A DNA stretch of 29,851 nucleotides from contig CDMY01000421.1 of the NCBI GenBank assembly GCA_001179505.1, forward strand, positions 50,357-80,207, written 5' to 3'. Within the stretch, counting starts at the first letter, position 1. Each line of letters begins with the position of its first letter. Positions 18,838 through 29,578 of this stretch are shown piece by piece. The notes under the pieces are model-generated. The model saw nothing but the letters and a program-made list of their open reading frames with translations, was not told the DNA's origin and ran no database searches. Source of the stretch: Vitrella brassicaformis. Lineage: Eukaryota > Sar > Vitrellaceae. The translations under genes and the position numbers were made by a program.

Positions 18838-21800
18838 ATGTCGCAAGGCGACGCCGAGTCACTGCGAGAGCACGGGTAAGGACAGGGCAGACACGGGGGC
18901 CGCCATGGCCGGCTGCTGGGTTGCATGATGCGCACACTAGAGAGGCCGACATGCGGAGAAGGGCGGCACTGCATGGTGGAGTGGAGGGGGCTCAACTGCC
19001 CGTATCAGATGGCGAGGGAGGAAGAAGCTGGTGTCCTCCCTGTGTGTGCATTGTGTTGCAGTTACGTGGAGGTGAAGCTGATTGGGCGCGGCAACTACGG
19101 AACTGCGCATCTGGTCAAGACTATGGAATCTCTACCGGACGGATCGCCGGGCACCAGGAAGCCCAAACTCTACATAGCCAAGAAGGTACTTATGCACTCA
19201 TGAGCGAGGCCCTGTGTATGTGTTGAAAGAGCCTCCGGCCGTATGCGCGTGTGTGTGTGTCCGTCATGCAGGTTCCTCTATCGTATCTGAGTGAGAAGGA
19301 ACAGGAGTCGGCTATGAAGGAGGTGACTGAGGAGAGAGGACACTAGCGGATGGACGGGTCGGGTGGTTGCTGATGCGTCCGGCCATGCGTATGCGGTGTG
19401 TGTGTGTGCAGGTGGAGGTTCTGCGGCGTCTTGAGCATCCGAATGTGGTGGCGTACAAGGACTCCTTCATGCTCGAGGGACACGTGCTTGTCATTGTCAT
19501 GCAGGTGAGTGACTCACAGCAACAGCATAGCGCATTTCTCACAGGTGGATGGCTGGATGTGTTCAGTACTGTGAGGGTGGCGACTTGGCGTGGCACATCA
19601 AGCAGCACCAGCGGGACAAGAAGCCCTTTCAGGAGATCGAAATCATGAACTGGTCAGTCAGACAGACAGACAGACAGACACACAGACAGACAGACCATTG
19701 TCTGTGTCTCTGTGACCTGACTGTGTGCAGGTTTGTGCAGATCTGCATGGCGCTGCAGCACATCCACCGGCAGAAGATACTGCACAGAGACCTCAAGAGC
19801 TCAGTACGCCCTCACCTCAGCAATCAATCCATTTGCTGCATGCCCATCTCCCTGTGTGTGCTGTGCTGTGCTGTGCTCTCTACCTTTTCAGAACATCTTC
19901 CTGACTCGCAACGCCCGCATCGTCAAGCTCGGTAGGCACAGCACACATACACACACCCACACACGTGCAAAGGAAGGATGCATTCGTTGTGTGTACAGGT
20001 GATTTCGGCATATCTCGCGTGTTGGACGGCACGCTGGAGCAGGCACTCACTGTGGTCGGCACACCGTACTACATGAGCCCTGAGGTGAGTCAGCCAGCGA
20101 GTGAGCGAAGGGATTGGACATCTCTCTCCCTCTCTCTCTGTGTGAGTAGGTGTGCGAGAACAAGCCCTACACCTTCAAATCTGACGTCTGGGCGCTGGGG
20201 TGCGTCCTCTACGAGCTCTGCGTGCTCAAGTGAGGCCAATAGCAGGGAGACACACGTACAGTACAATCCTTCACTGCTTCATTATTCCTTTTTTTTTCTC
20301 TCATGGATAAAGGCACGCCTTCTCTGCCAGCAACCTTCTTGGGCTGGTATACAAAATCGTGGCGGAGACGTACGACCCCATCCCAGACACGTACTCACCG
20401 GTCAGTGCGGCGTCATTGGCCCCCTCCCAGCATGCACAGGTCTTATTCGTTTCTTTCTGCAGGAGCTGAGCCGCCTCGTGAGAAGTCTGCTGACCAAGAA
20501 GGCGGAGGAGCGGCCGTCAGTCGAGGAGCTGCTCGCAGACCCATATGTGCAGGTCGGGTCGGCAACCATCAAGCCGACACACACACACACAACACGCACC
20601 CATGTCTCCCTCTTTTCTCTCAGTCGTTCATGCAAGAGTTCGCCGACACCAACGGCGCGTCTCTGACCGCACAGATACAGCCACAGTCCAAGATCTTCGC
20701 ACGGATGCGGGGCCTCCCACACGCGCACAGCCGGGACAGCCCGCAGGCGAGAACCGTGCCGGCCGCGCACACCGACAGCAGCCAGCCGCCTGTAGCTGCA
20801 GCAGAGCCACCAGCAGCACCCCGCCCCTCCACTGCTCGCGACGATGGGCAACAGCAGCCGAGCAAGCCAATGGTCCGGGAGACACCCAGGTGCGCGCGCA
20901 AGATGGGACAAAGAGAATGAGGCACTTGTGTACCCACTCAAATGTTGTCTTCCGTCGTTACAGGGAAGCTGCGTTGCGCAGACGTCGCGAGCAGGCTGAC
21001 AAGCACGCCGAGGCGCTCAAAGAGGCAGCACGAGTACAGGCCGCTGAGAAGCAAAAGTAGGCATGAGCACACCTACCTCATTAGCGAGACCACCGTCTTT
21101 TCTTTCTCATATGTATGTGTCCATCATTGTAGAGCGAAGGAGAGGGAGGCCGAGCAGTTTTATTCGAGCAGAGGGGCTGGGTGGTACCATTCTGTGCGGG
21201 ACGGTGCAGGGGTGAGGGCGATGAATGTCCAGATTGACATGATGAGGCCGCCATCGCAGCCGGCGTCTGGGCAGGGGCAGGCCATGCAGATGCATGGATA
21301 TCGTTTCTCGGAGATCCCCCAGCCGCCTGAAGCCCCTAACAGACGCAGGTAAAGCCTCATTCCGTCCCCTCTCACCTCGGCAGAGACACGAGCCCTCTCT
21401 TTGTGCTGCAGCCCGTCCCAGCCTCGTCGAAGCGAGCAGAGTGTCGTCAGCACTACTGCCGATCGCATCACGTCCTCTGCTCCGCCAGGAGACCTCCAGT
21501 ACTTCCCCAGCCCCCCGCTGCCCAGCGCATCCCACCACCCCCATCAGCAGCCCAGCAATCAGCCTACCACGCCCCACGGACAGAGAAAGTGGGGCCAGAG
21601 GAATGACAAGTTTGACTCGTATGCGCCACCGACGGTCGACACACTGCGCGAGGGCGAGATGGAGCTGCCGCCTCCACAGCTGCAGCACTACGATACCGAA
21701 GATTGGTGTGATGAGAGTGCCGATTGGGATGGCGACACCAACAGAGAGCATAGTGGTGTGGGTGTGGGTGTGGGTGTGGGCGCTGGGATGGGCAGTGGGA

Positions 21801-22677
21801 GTGAGCAGGAGGAGTACGATGACGACTTTGAGTGCGAAGAGGAGGAGGACGCCGTTTGTGAGGAGGAATACATCAACAATGAAACTGCAGAGGAGAACGC
21901 CGACAGAGACGAGCAGGTGAGCGGACAGACCACAGCCAACAAATCCCAACCCCCGTAACACACACGTGCACTCTGTCTCTTCTCTCTGTTCTCTGTCTTT
22001 TCAGGAGCTGTCGCTGGTGGTCGACAACTACAAGCGAAGCCTAGTGGACAGCGGCTCCTTCCCCGCCATGCACGCCACCCGCCCCACCTCCACCTCCCGC
22101 CCCAGCTCCGCACACCGCAAGCTCCGCCCGCCATCGTCGTCAGGCGCACGCACCACCAACACCGGCACTGGCTCGGCCAGGACCACACCCACATCACCTG
22201 ACAGCGCCTCGCCGCCCTTCGCCCCTGTCAGCCCGTCAAGTGGGCATTCGTCGAGTCAGCAGGAGCTGCCGATCGCTATGACGATGGCGCGTGGTGAGCT
22301 GCTGAACAAGGCTAAAGAGGAGTTGCGGGGCAGGATGGGCGGGGAGACGTTTGATAAGGGGTTCGCGCTGCTGATCGAGGTGAATAATCCTGAGCCCAGG
22401 AGAGGCTATGTGTCCTTGCTGGTGTCATTTCTGTAATGGTGTGCTTTTTGTTGGCGTGTAGATGCGCCGTGATGCCAAGATAAGTGATCACGACTTGCAG
22501 AAGCGGCTGCTGGACACCATAGGAAGGGACCACTTCAAGAGGTCGGTCAGATGCGGGGACAGTCTCGCACCGGCCCCCTCATACACTGTCCCTTTCTGTC
22601 TGTCTGTCTGTCTGCCTGTCTGTCGCAGATACGGGATGGAGTTAGACCAGCTGGTGTTCAAGACGTTGCTAGGGTGA
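18838..22677 (+). CDS. NEK-family (NIMA-related) serine/threonine protein kinase
   Basis: An 810-residue protein kinase. Eighteen exons: 18838-18875, 19062-19185, 19272-19322, 19412-19504, 19567-19652, 19731-19803, 19892-19931, 19999-20084, 20150-20229, 20313-20400, 20463-20552, 20624-20889, 20964-21056, 21133-21348, 21412-21916, 22005-22379, 22462-22541, 22629-22677. The kinase domain spans about residues 14-283: GRGNYG (21-26), ATP-binding Lys in YIAKK (53/54), helix-C Glu71, HRDLKSSN (149-156), DFG (170-172), GTPYYMSPE, SDVWALGC and the ERPS block. All catalytic residues are present. A charged coiled coil (about 372-425) follows, then a Pro/Ser-rich region with a GV repeat and an acidic stretch. 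The C-terminal tail (IGRDHFKRYGMELDQLVF) resembles that of some protist NEKs. Such kinases usually act on cilia, centrosomes or mitosis; its exact role is unknown. Confidence 0.93.
21756..21782 (+). repeat. GTGTGG repeat coding for a Gly-Val tract
   Basis: A repeat of GTGTGG units in exon 15 of the NEK kinase, translated as GVGVGVGVG. It shows the TG-rich microsatellite background intruding into coding sequence. Confidence 0.8.
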
Positions 22678-23303
22678 CGAAATGATAGACGCGGAAAGGA
22701 AAGAATGATGATAGATGGGAGAAGAGGGAGGGAGGGAGGAAGACACATGTTGCTGTGCAGTGCATTTGGAAGGAGGCTCGCTGAGTGGCGAACAGTGGAT
22801 GGTATGTGTGGGCTTGTGCTGCGCTGGTCGCTCTTCTTTGCTTGCGTGCATCGCAGTTTTGACACCCGCAAAGAGACACAGACAGGGGGGATGGAGGGCA
22901 GCTGCTTGGACAGAGATAGATGGAGGGCCAGCCACTGGGCCATCGCATGGGGGCGGCGGCGTTTTTGTTTTGGAAGGAGGTCACAAAGTGTGGGCGGGAG
23001 GATCGATCACTTACCCCGTGTTTGAGCAGACCCATTTCATCAATTCGATCGTCGCCCGAGAGTTGCTGCTTGACCATTTGCCGAGTGGAGTCGCCTATTA
23101 TTTCCATGATCGGTGGATGAATGGACAATCCTAAAAGGAGTGAGTGAATGCAGTAAGTATGTGAGTGGTACGTTGGATGGGAAGCCTGCATTCGCGTCAC
23201 GGACTCAGGGAATGGTGACCGATGGGGTGGATGCAATGCATTGGAATGAACAGCGTCACCGAGCGATTGAGACACGCGCACATATGTACGCATCAATGAT
23301 GTC
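22678..23303. other. 626-bp convergent spacer, no gene seen
   Basis: Lies between the stops of the NEK kinase and the AP2/HNH gene. Open frames are present on both strands but have no recognisable domain or splice chain. It should contain both 3' UTRs. Confidence 0.6.
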
Positions 23304-26014
23304 TCACCGGTTTGCCGGCGCTGGTGCTGTCAGTCTATCCAGCACAGCACGCACCAGCTTCTGCAGCAGCTCCAATATGCCTTCGCTGGCAGCAGGAGGC
23401 GAATCTGGGGCGTCCAATACCGACACTGGCCGTGTCTTTGGTGCCTCAGCAGCTGTGGCGCTTGCCGCTTCTCTCAACCGCTCCTGCTTATTCTCGTCTC
23501 CTTTCAGGCCACACGAGTCATCCTTTGCTTTGTTCTTGCTCGTCTCTTTCTTGGGCTTCCCCTCTTTCTTCCTCTCCGGCTGTGCCGCCGCCTTCTGCTC
23601 ATTGTTAGGTGTTGGCGGCCGCGATTGTGTGGGTATGGGTGTGCCGTCAGTGAGTGAGTAGGCCGGCCCACCGATCTGCTGCTCCGTCGTGGAGTCCCAC
23701 CGCAGATTAGACGCCCGGTTATCGTCCACATTGCCATTCAGATGGACGAAGTTGAGAGACAGCATGTGGTGGGACTCGTACCTCCACAAGTGCTCCAGCT
23801 CCCTCTCGCGATGCACCAGGGCAACCAAGTTGGCGACGGGGACGCCTGTCTTGGCCTTCCGAAGGCACCAGGTCGTCTTTTTCATGCCCCACGTCGTATT
23901 TGTGTTCCCCAATGTTGTCTTCTGTGTGTATATTAAGGAGGCAATGGATGGACGAAGACTGGGTGTTTGTTGATTCGTCTGTCATTCGTTCATGCACTGA
24001 CACAACGAATGCATGAACGCACGGACTCATGTACATTTGTCTGCGTGCTCAACAAGAGCCACCAATTGCATTGTCTGTCGTCTGCGATTCTGTCCTGTGC
24101 CACTTGACACACAAGCTCATTCATGCCTCGAAATGGTAATCCGCCTCCTGACAGAACAAAAGACGACCAGACACACGCACCAAAACAGACACATGCACCA
24201 CACGTAACACATGGATGTGCATATCATCCCTCACCTTGCTGGCTCTGAACGCTTCGGCAGCCACTCTGGCCTCCTCGACGTTGCCATTGTAGTTCTTCGG
24301 GTTGAAGTAGGCGTACCGCTGCTGCGCGCCCTCGTACCACGTGACCACCCACCTCTTCCTCGCCTTCCCCCAGCTGACACCCGTCACCTCGCTGCGCGGC
24401 ACGCCCTCCTTCGCCTTGCCCTTGCCGTTCCTGCGCGGCCCGTAGCCGGCCCACATCTCACGCGCTGCTTCTTCTGCCAGTGCCTGATAACCAAAAACGT
24501 CATTTGTCCCTCCTCCAATGCCTACCCATTACGTGTCTCTCGTCTTTCCACCTGTGCCTGTTCAGGTGGGAGGTGTCGTGTGATCTTGAACAGACGCCCT
24601 GGGATTTTGCCCCTCTGGTTGTTTGGTGGTTGTGCAAGCCAGGCGTTGTCGCGTTTGACGAACGACACTCCCGGTACGTCGGACTTGTACACACCTGATG
24701 AGATCACGGCCTTCCCCTTGGGCTTGCCGGTGCCCAGGGGGTGGGGCGTGGGGTTGGTGATGTACACGCGATGCTGTCCGCAGTGACGCATGGCCATGTC
24801 ACGATCCGATCGCGGCGGCATGACTGAACACACAACACACACACACACGCCAACCGCCGTGGGGCTCTGATGATTGTCACCCGCGCCCCATTACCTATCT
24901 TGTCATCCTTGTGTTGCTCTTTCTTCAGCTCTTTCTCCAACATCTCGGGAACGTCGGCAAGTCGAACACGGTCCCTCTGTGGATTGACGCATCCAGGGAT
25001 GTGCCATGTTGCGGGCCTTTGTTTTTCTGGAGTCATATTACCCTCAATCTCTGTGCGATGGTCCCTCCCTCCCTATCCGCCGCGCCGACCTGGCCCTCAG
25101 AGCTCACGCAATCACGACCCTCCTGCACACACAGACCCACACACACCACCCACACACCAACACAGATCACACCACCACCACCCCCTTCCCCCCCCCCCCA
25201 CACACACAAAGGCTGTTGACGTGTGTGTTAGTGTGCTGTGGTGGTGTGTGGTCGCCTGATGGATCATTGTCTCACTGGTGCGTCAGCGTCTGTGTGTGGC
25301 TGCCGTGCAGTCGTCTGTGGTACCTGCTTTGGGCTGTCGACGCCCGTGTGTGTGTTGGACAGGTAGTAGCGGTTGTTGCCCTTCTTGACGATGAAGCATG
25401 CCGCCACCAACTCATCCAAACAATCTGACCACGGAAACATACACACGGAGGGAGAGAGGGATGTGTGTGAGTGTGTGTGAGTGTGTGTGAAGGTGTGTAG
25501 TGTGGGTGTGTGCCGTTGCGAACCGTCCATCTGTTGCTGTGTGTGGTTAGGGAATGCCTCCAACAGCTTCTTCTTGACTGCACTCACACACACGTCAAGT
25601 GAATGGCAATTGGTGGCTGGCTGTTTCCTGCCAGGCACCATCGGGGCTATGTGGTCGCTTCTTGCGGTTGCGGGGCTTCTGCGGCTGGTCGTCTGCGATC
25701 TCCTCCCCCGCCCCATTCATGTGGATGTCATCAGCGTCATGATCATCATCGCGGCTCGGGGCAGACGACGATGCCACGGCCAGTGTGGGGTGCTCTGCGA
25801 GGCGTGGGCTGCGGCGGGGCGGGGGAGGGGCGGATGCAGCTGTGTGCAATGTGGGCGGGTGGTTGAGCTCCACCGTCTGCGCATCCACCTCCATCGGGGC
25901 CGCACCAGCAGCATCATCATTCATGGTGGGTTGCTGTTGGGCTTCTCGCCACGCCGCAATGATGGCATCGAGATCTGGCGGAAACCTGTACCAGCGGCCT
26001 ACCTCCTCAGTCAT
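23304..26014 (-). CDS. protein with two AP2 domains and a C-terminal HNH_3-type domain
   Basis: A 610-residue putative DNA-binding protein. Exons in transcript order: 26014-25639, 25577-25524, 25424-25324, 25122-25042, 24976-24895, 24823-24552, 24483-24235, 23921-23304. Residues 1-125 are low complexity with a basic NRKKRP nuclear-signal-like patch. A small helical segment spans the exon 2-3 junction (about 126-177, LLEAFPNHTQQQ...CFIVKKGNNRYYL). AP2-like domain 1 covers about 280-335 (VPGVSFVKRDNAWLAQ...EEAAREM), and AP2 domain 2 about 356-405 (TGVSWGKARKRWVVTW...EEARVAAEAF). An HNH_3-like block at 456-480 ends in DNRASNLRW, with a Lys/Glu-rich tail after it. AP2 with HNH is typical of homing endonucleases, while AP2 alone is the main transcription-factor fold of Apicomplexa. 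Whether the nuclease is active is unknown. Exon 1 has a weak donor (GTGCCT), and exons 4-5 are the least certain. Confidence 0.78.
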
Positions 26015-26092
26015 CTGAAAGTGCGATTACTCAGTCGAAACAAAGTCAAAACCGCCTCTCTGTAAATTGTCGTTCGCATCTCAGCTCGCAGA
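26015..26092. promoter_or_regulatory. 78-bp bidirectional promoter, AP2/HNH gene (-) and Spo11-like gene (+)
   Basis: Only 78 bp separate the two start codons, so both promoters and both 5' UTRs must be packed here or overlap the coding regions. A reverse-oriented copy of the shared motif, CTCAGCTCGCAG, ends one base before the Spo11-like ATG (26080-26091). It lies about 66-77 bp upstream of the AP2/HNH start. Confidence 0.6.
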
Positions 26093-28811
26093 ATGTCAGA
26101 CCCAGAGCTGCCAGACCCTGAGGAAGGAGACCGCGGCATCTATGAAAGTGCCAACCTCCTCGTCCCGGATGCGCCGAGTCCGTTAGGAGATCTTCCTCAC
26201 TCAGATGCGATTGAATCTCTTTTCGACGCCTCGCTGCGGCTGCCGGGGATGCTTATCCGCCTGCTCCAGCTATGCCCTCAGCCCCTTCGCACTGCGCTTG
26301 AGTCCCACATTCGCAAGCTGGCTGACGGGAAGCGTCTAGAGGCCTACCTGGGCGGCATGATCGCTCTCCTGCAGTGAGCATTGAACATGGAATCATCACC
26401 GACACACCAGCACTGTCATGAGCGTTGTCCATCTGTGCGTTTCCCGTTGTCTCAAGCGGTGGGGTCCGCCCACTCCTGCCAGTGGAGTGGCCGTTTGAGT
26501 TCAACACGACGCGTTGCATGTTCGAAGACACGCGGGTCAAGAACGAACCGGTCCACCCAACACTCGATGAGCAGGGGATTCTACCCGCCGGCATGTGGCC
26601 CACCCATAGGCTGGTACAGAGGCTGAGGCGACCCGCATACACATTGTCCATCAACCATGTCGCTTGCAGGACGCGATGACTCCGCGTGTGATCGAGTACG
26701 CCAACACGCTTGAGGCCACGGCAGGTGTCGCCGTGCAGTCGCAGTGGCAGCAGATCCTGGCTTATTACAAGGTCGAGGGCATTACCGATTGGGAAGCCCT
26801 CCTGCGAGACGCCTGCGCGTCTGAGGATGAGCTCCTGAGGCCGCGTAAGCCTGAAGGTCAGCATTGAGAGGGAAGGAATGCACAATCACGAATACACACA
26901 AACACACACGGCTGTGCATCACATGTGTGTGTGTGTGTCTCAGAGCGTATCTCCGCGCTCAACCGTCTGTGGACGCTGGGCGGCATTGCGGCGCTTATTG
27001 TGGCCATTGGTGACTTCCCTGTCGGCCTCGACCCCAAGAAGCTATCACCGTGGGTTCGACACCTGCTCTCGGGTCTCACATCATTGCCTGTGTCCAAGGA
27101 CGACGTAGAAATGACGAGCGAGGTTAGTCACAGTCCGGGCGACACTGCCGCCCACATACCGCCGCGACGCCGTGTTGATTTGTGTATCTGATTGTAGGAT
27201 GTCAAGGCTGCGATGATCGAGGGAACTTCCGCAAGCCTCACACCGAGGATCAAAAAGGCAGTCGCAAGTGGGGTCGTCCGTCGACATGGCGCATGGAATG
27301 CAAACAAAGTCCAGAAGGCTTTGGGTGTGTGTGTGTTGCTCACTTTAGGTGTGTGTGTGTTGAACCAGCTGGCGGAAGTAGGCACGCCAGCCCATCGTGA
27401 GGTGAGGTACAGACTGGAGAACACTGTGGCCCATTGGAATCTCGTTAGCGGCATGGCCGTCATCAAGCGCGGTCAGTAGTATAATTAAATCCCACCGTGT
27501 GTGGGTAACACTAGATCTTGTGTTGATCTTGTCCTCACACAGGTATGCAACTGCACGCCGGGGCTACGCTTTATCAGCTAGGCATCATCACTGAGGCGGC
27601 TGCCACCATCTGGACGACTCATCTGTCCTTCCGGCCAGAGGACAGGCTCAAGATGGACACGCCGGACGACCTGTGGGGAATGCCTGTCACGGACGCGTTA
27701 GCGACAGGTCGGTCACTGCGACTGGCAGCAAGAGTCTGCACACACAGAGAAGGGAAGGACACAGACAGAAGTCCATCCATCCATTGCCTCTGACTGTGTG
27801 CACGATATTGCTTCCCGATGGGCCGCCTGCAGGTCGTGTGTCACTCCTCGCAGACGAGAATTCAAGATGGCCGCGCCGTGGCGCACTCGCCATTGCCACC
27901 GTTGAGCAGGAGGGCGTTGCAAGGAGGGTTCACAAGTGGGACATCTTCGACGTAGTGTTTGCCAGTAAGCACCACACCGAGACAGAGGGCCAGCGGGGCA
28001 TCAGCACATGCGCTCGGTCCGTTCCCTCTTCTGTCAGCTAAGGGCTTTCCCCCCGATGCCCTCAGGAATCTGCTCATACGTATGGCCCACACGCTCACAC
28101 CGCGACTGGTGGTAAGACGGCAAGAACAGAGGCGACACGCGCAATGACACACGGGCAGATGTCGGGTCGTCTCTGCAGGTTTTCCACCTCGGCGATGGCG
28201 ACGTCCATGGTCTCGATATCGGCCTGGGTCTCGCTGCGCGACTGAAGCCCCACAAGATCGAGGTCAACTGGCTCGCCGTGTCAGCTGAGCAGGTCAAACA
28301 GTGGAAAAAGAAGGTATGCCCAGGAAACAGTATCGCGCTTGCACAGCTGTGCTGGGTTCACGTCTGTGCTGTATGTGCACCCTGCCTCAGTTTGACTTGC
28401 AGGCGAAGAAATGCAGCGAGGCTGACATGGAGAAGACCGAGGCTCTGCTGCGTGGCCCCGTCATTGCGCACGAGGGGCGAGACGCCTATCAGACGTGGCT
28501 GCGGAAGAAGGAAACAAAGGTGACTGCACAAGACGTGCCGCATGCCTGAAGCAGCACCAATCTTCTATGCTGACTGTGCACACTCAGATGTGGCGTGACC
28601 TCCAGCACCAGATAAAGACCATCCGGGAGACGGGGCAACAGATGAAGCTCGATGTAAGAATGTCAGAGACTAACGGACGTCAACCGACATACAGACAGTG
28701 TGGTGATGTCATCAGATGGTGATCGATCGAGTGGATACAGCGGTGCTAAAAAAGGTGTTTGGAGACCTGGTGGAGAAGAGGCTAGGTGCAGACGTGGACA
28801 TGACTTCATGA
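26093..28811 (+). CDS. divergent Spo11 / topoisomerase VI A-subunit-like protein
   Basis: A 620-residue protein from twelve in-phase exons: 26093-26373, 26457-26613, 26670-26856, 26944-27122, 27198-27471, 27543-27707, 27833-27964, 28038-28111, 28179-28313, 28403-28519, 28588-28653, 28716-28811. The C-terminal half follows the Spo11/TopVIA order. HREVRY places Tyr339 where the DNA-cleaving Tyr sits. A Toprim-like domain follows: ALAIATVEQEG (Glu439), ATKGFPPDALRN (canonical GKGYPD..TR), and LGDGDVHGLDI (Asp489/Asp491, canonical DxDPHG). Then come KIEVNWLAV, LLRGPVI and an ETGQQMKLD segment like the terminal KxEIEAL block. The N-terminal 260 residues are unrecognised, except that Spo11 proteins carry a variable N-terminus. 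A family role would be meiotic double-strand breaks or type IIB topoisomerase. Divergence is strong, so function is inference. Exon 2 uses a weak AAG acceptor. Confidence 0.62.
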
Positions 28812-29578
28812 CACAGGAGGGGAGATGTGTTGAACCCTCCCGCACTCGACTGCCCTTCTGGTCTTGAGAATGCCGTCAAGTCCCTCATGCGAGATGTCCA
28901 CATAGCGAAAGCCGGATGGGTATTTCTTGGTGCCGAGAGAGGCTCGCTGACAGATACATGCACACAGACACACATACACAGACACACACACGGAGATAGA
29001 GACCGAGCGAAGATAGAGACCGAGCGAAGACAATACGAAAGTGAGAATACCTGCCCGCCCTGGCCGTTCAGCCATACAATGCGCCCATGTGAAGAGACCA
29101 GCAGCTTCGACTGGAGGTTGGGATATATCGAATTGAAGAGGCGGGAGGTTCTCGGGTCTTTCAGGATCTCCCCCTCCGCCAACTCCACCCCCGAGTAGGC
29201 AGTTTGGTGGTTCATAACGGACACGAAATCCCCACCTGAACCGCGTAGGCTGTCTCTGATGGTGGCGGCCGACAGACCCGTTCTTCTTGCCGCCTCCTCT
29301 TGGCTGGATACCTTCAGGTCTGGCTGGCCTTGTCGGCGGATCACCATCGGGAACCCTGCCGTCGTGCGTGGGGCCTTCTGCACTGATGGCTCTGCAGCTG
29401 ACGAGAAGCTTCTGCAGTGGCTGTTTGTGTGGCCATGGTGCCCATGGCGAGGAGGGGAAGAAAGAAAGGAGGGAGCCTCAGGGGAGAGGAGGGCCTCGCA
29501 GCCCTCGCTGAAACTTGAAGCTCTTGTCAGCCGTCGGCCTGCCGCGGTAGCGTGCTTTGCTGTTCTCCAGAAAGCCAT
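28806..29578 (-). CDS. protein with NUMOD-like homing-endonuclease DNA-binding modules
   Basis: A 222-residue protein from two exons, 29578-29051 and 28946-28806. The ATG at 29578 has a strong AAGATGG context. It starts an Ala/Arg/Ser-rich, acid-poor N-terminus (to about residue 25) that resembles an organelle targeting peptide. An open frame continues upstream to 29650, so a 5' exon is possible. Residues 88-112 (DLKVSSQEEAARRTGLSAATIRDSL) resemble NUMOD1, a helix-turn-helix of homing endonucleases. Residues about 150-200 (LVSSHGRI...GTKKYPSGFRYVDI) resemble the NUMOD4/HNH-associated pattern 'VSxxGRV...G..GY.xV'. No complete nuclease motif is visible, so it may only bind DNA. Its last six coding bases overlap those of the Spo11-like gene on the other strand. 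Confidence 0.6.

Noticed and set aside
27324-27374. Extra 50-nt intron in exon 5 of the Spo11-like gene
   Set aside because: GT...AG ends exist and the sequence is TG-rich, but 50 nt is shorter than the other introns I found (about 50-60 nt minimum) and the segment is open in frame. Left as coding, with residual doubt.
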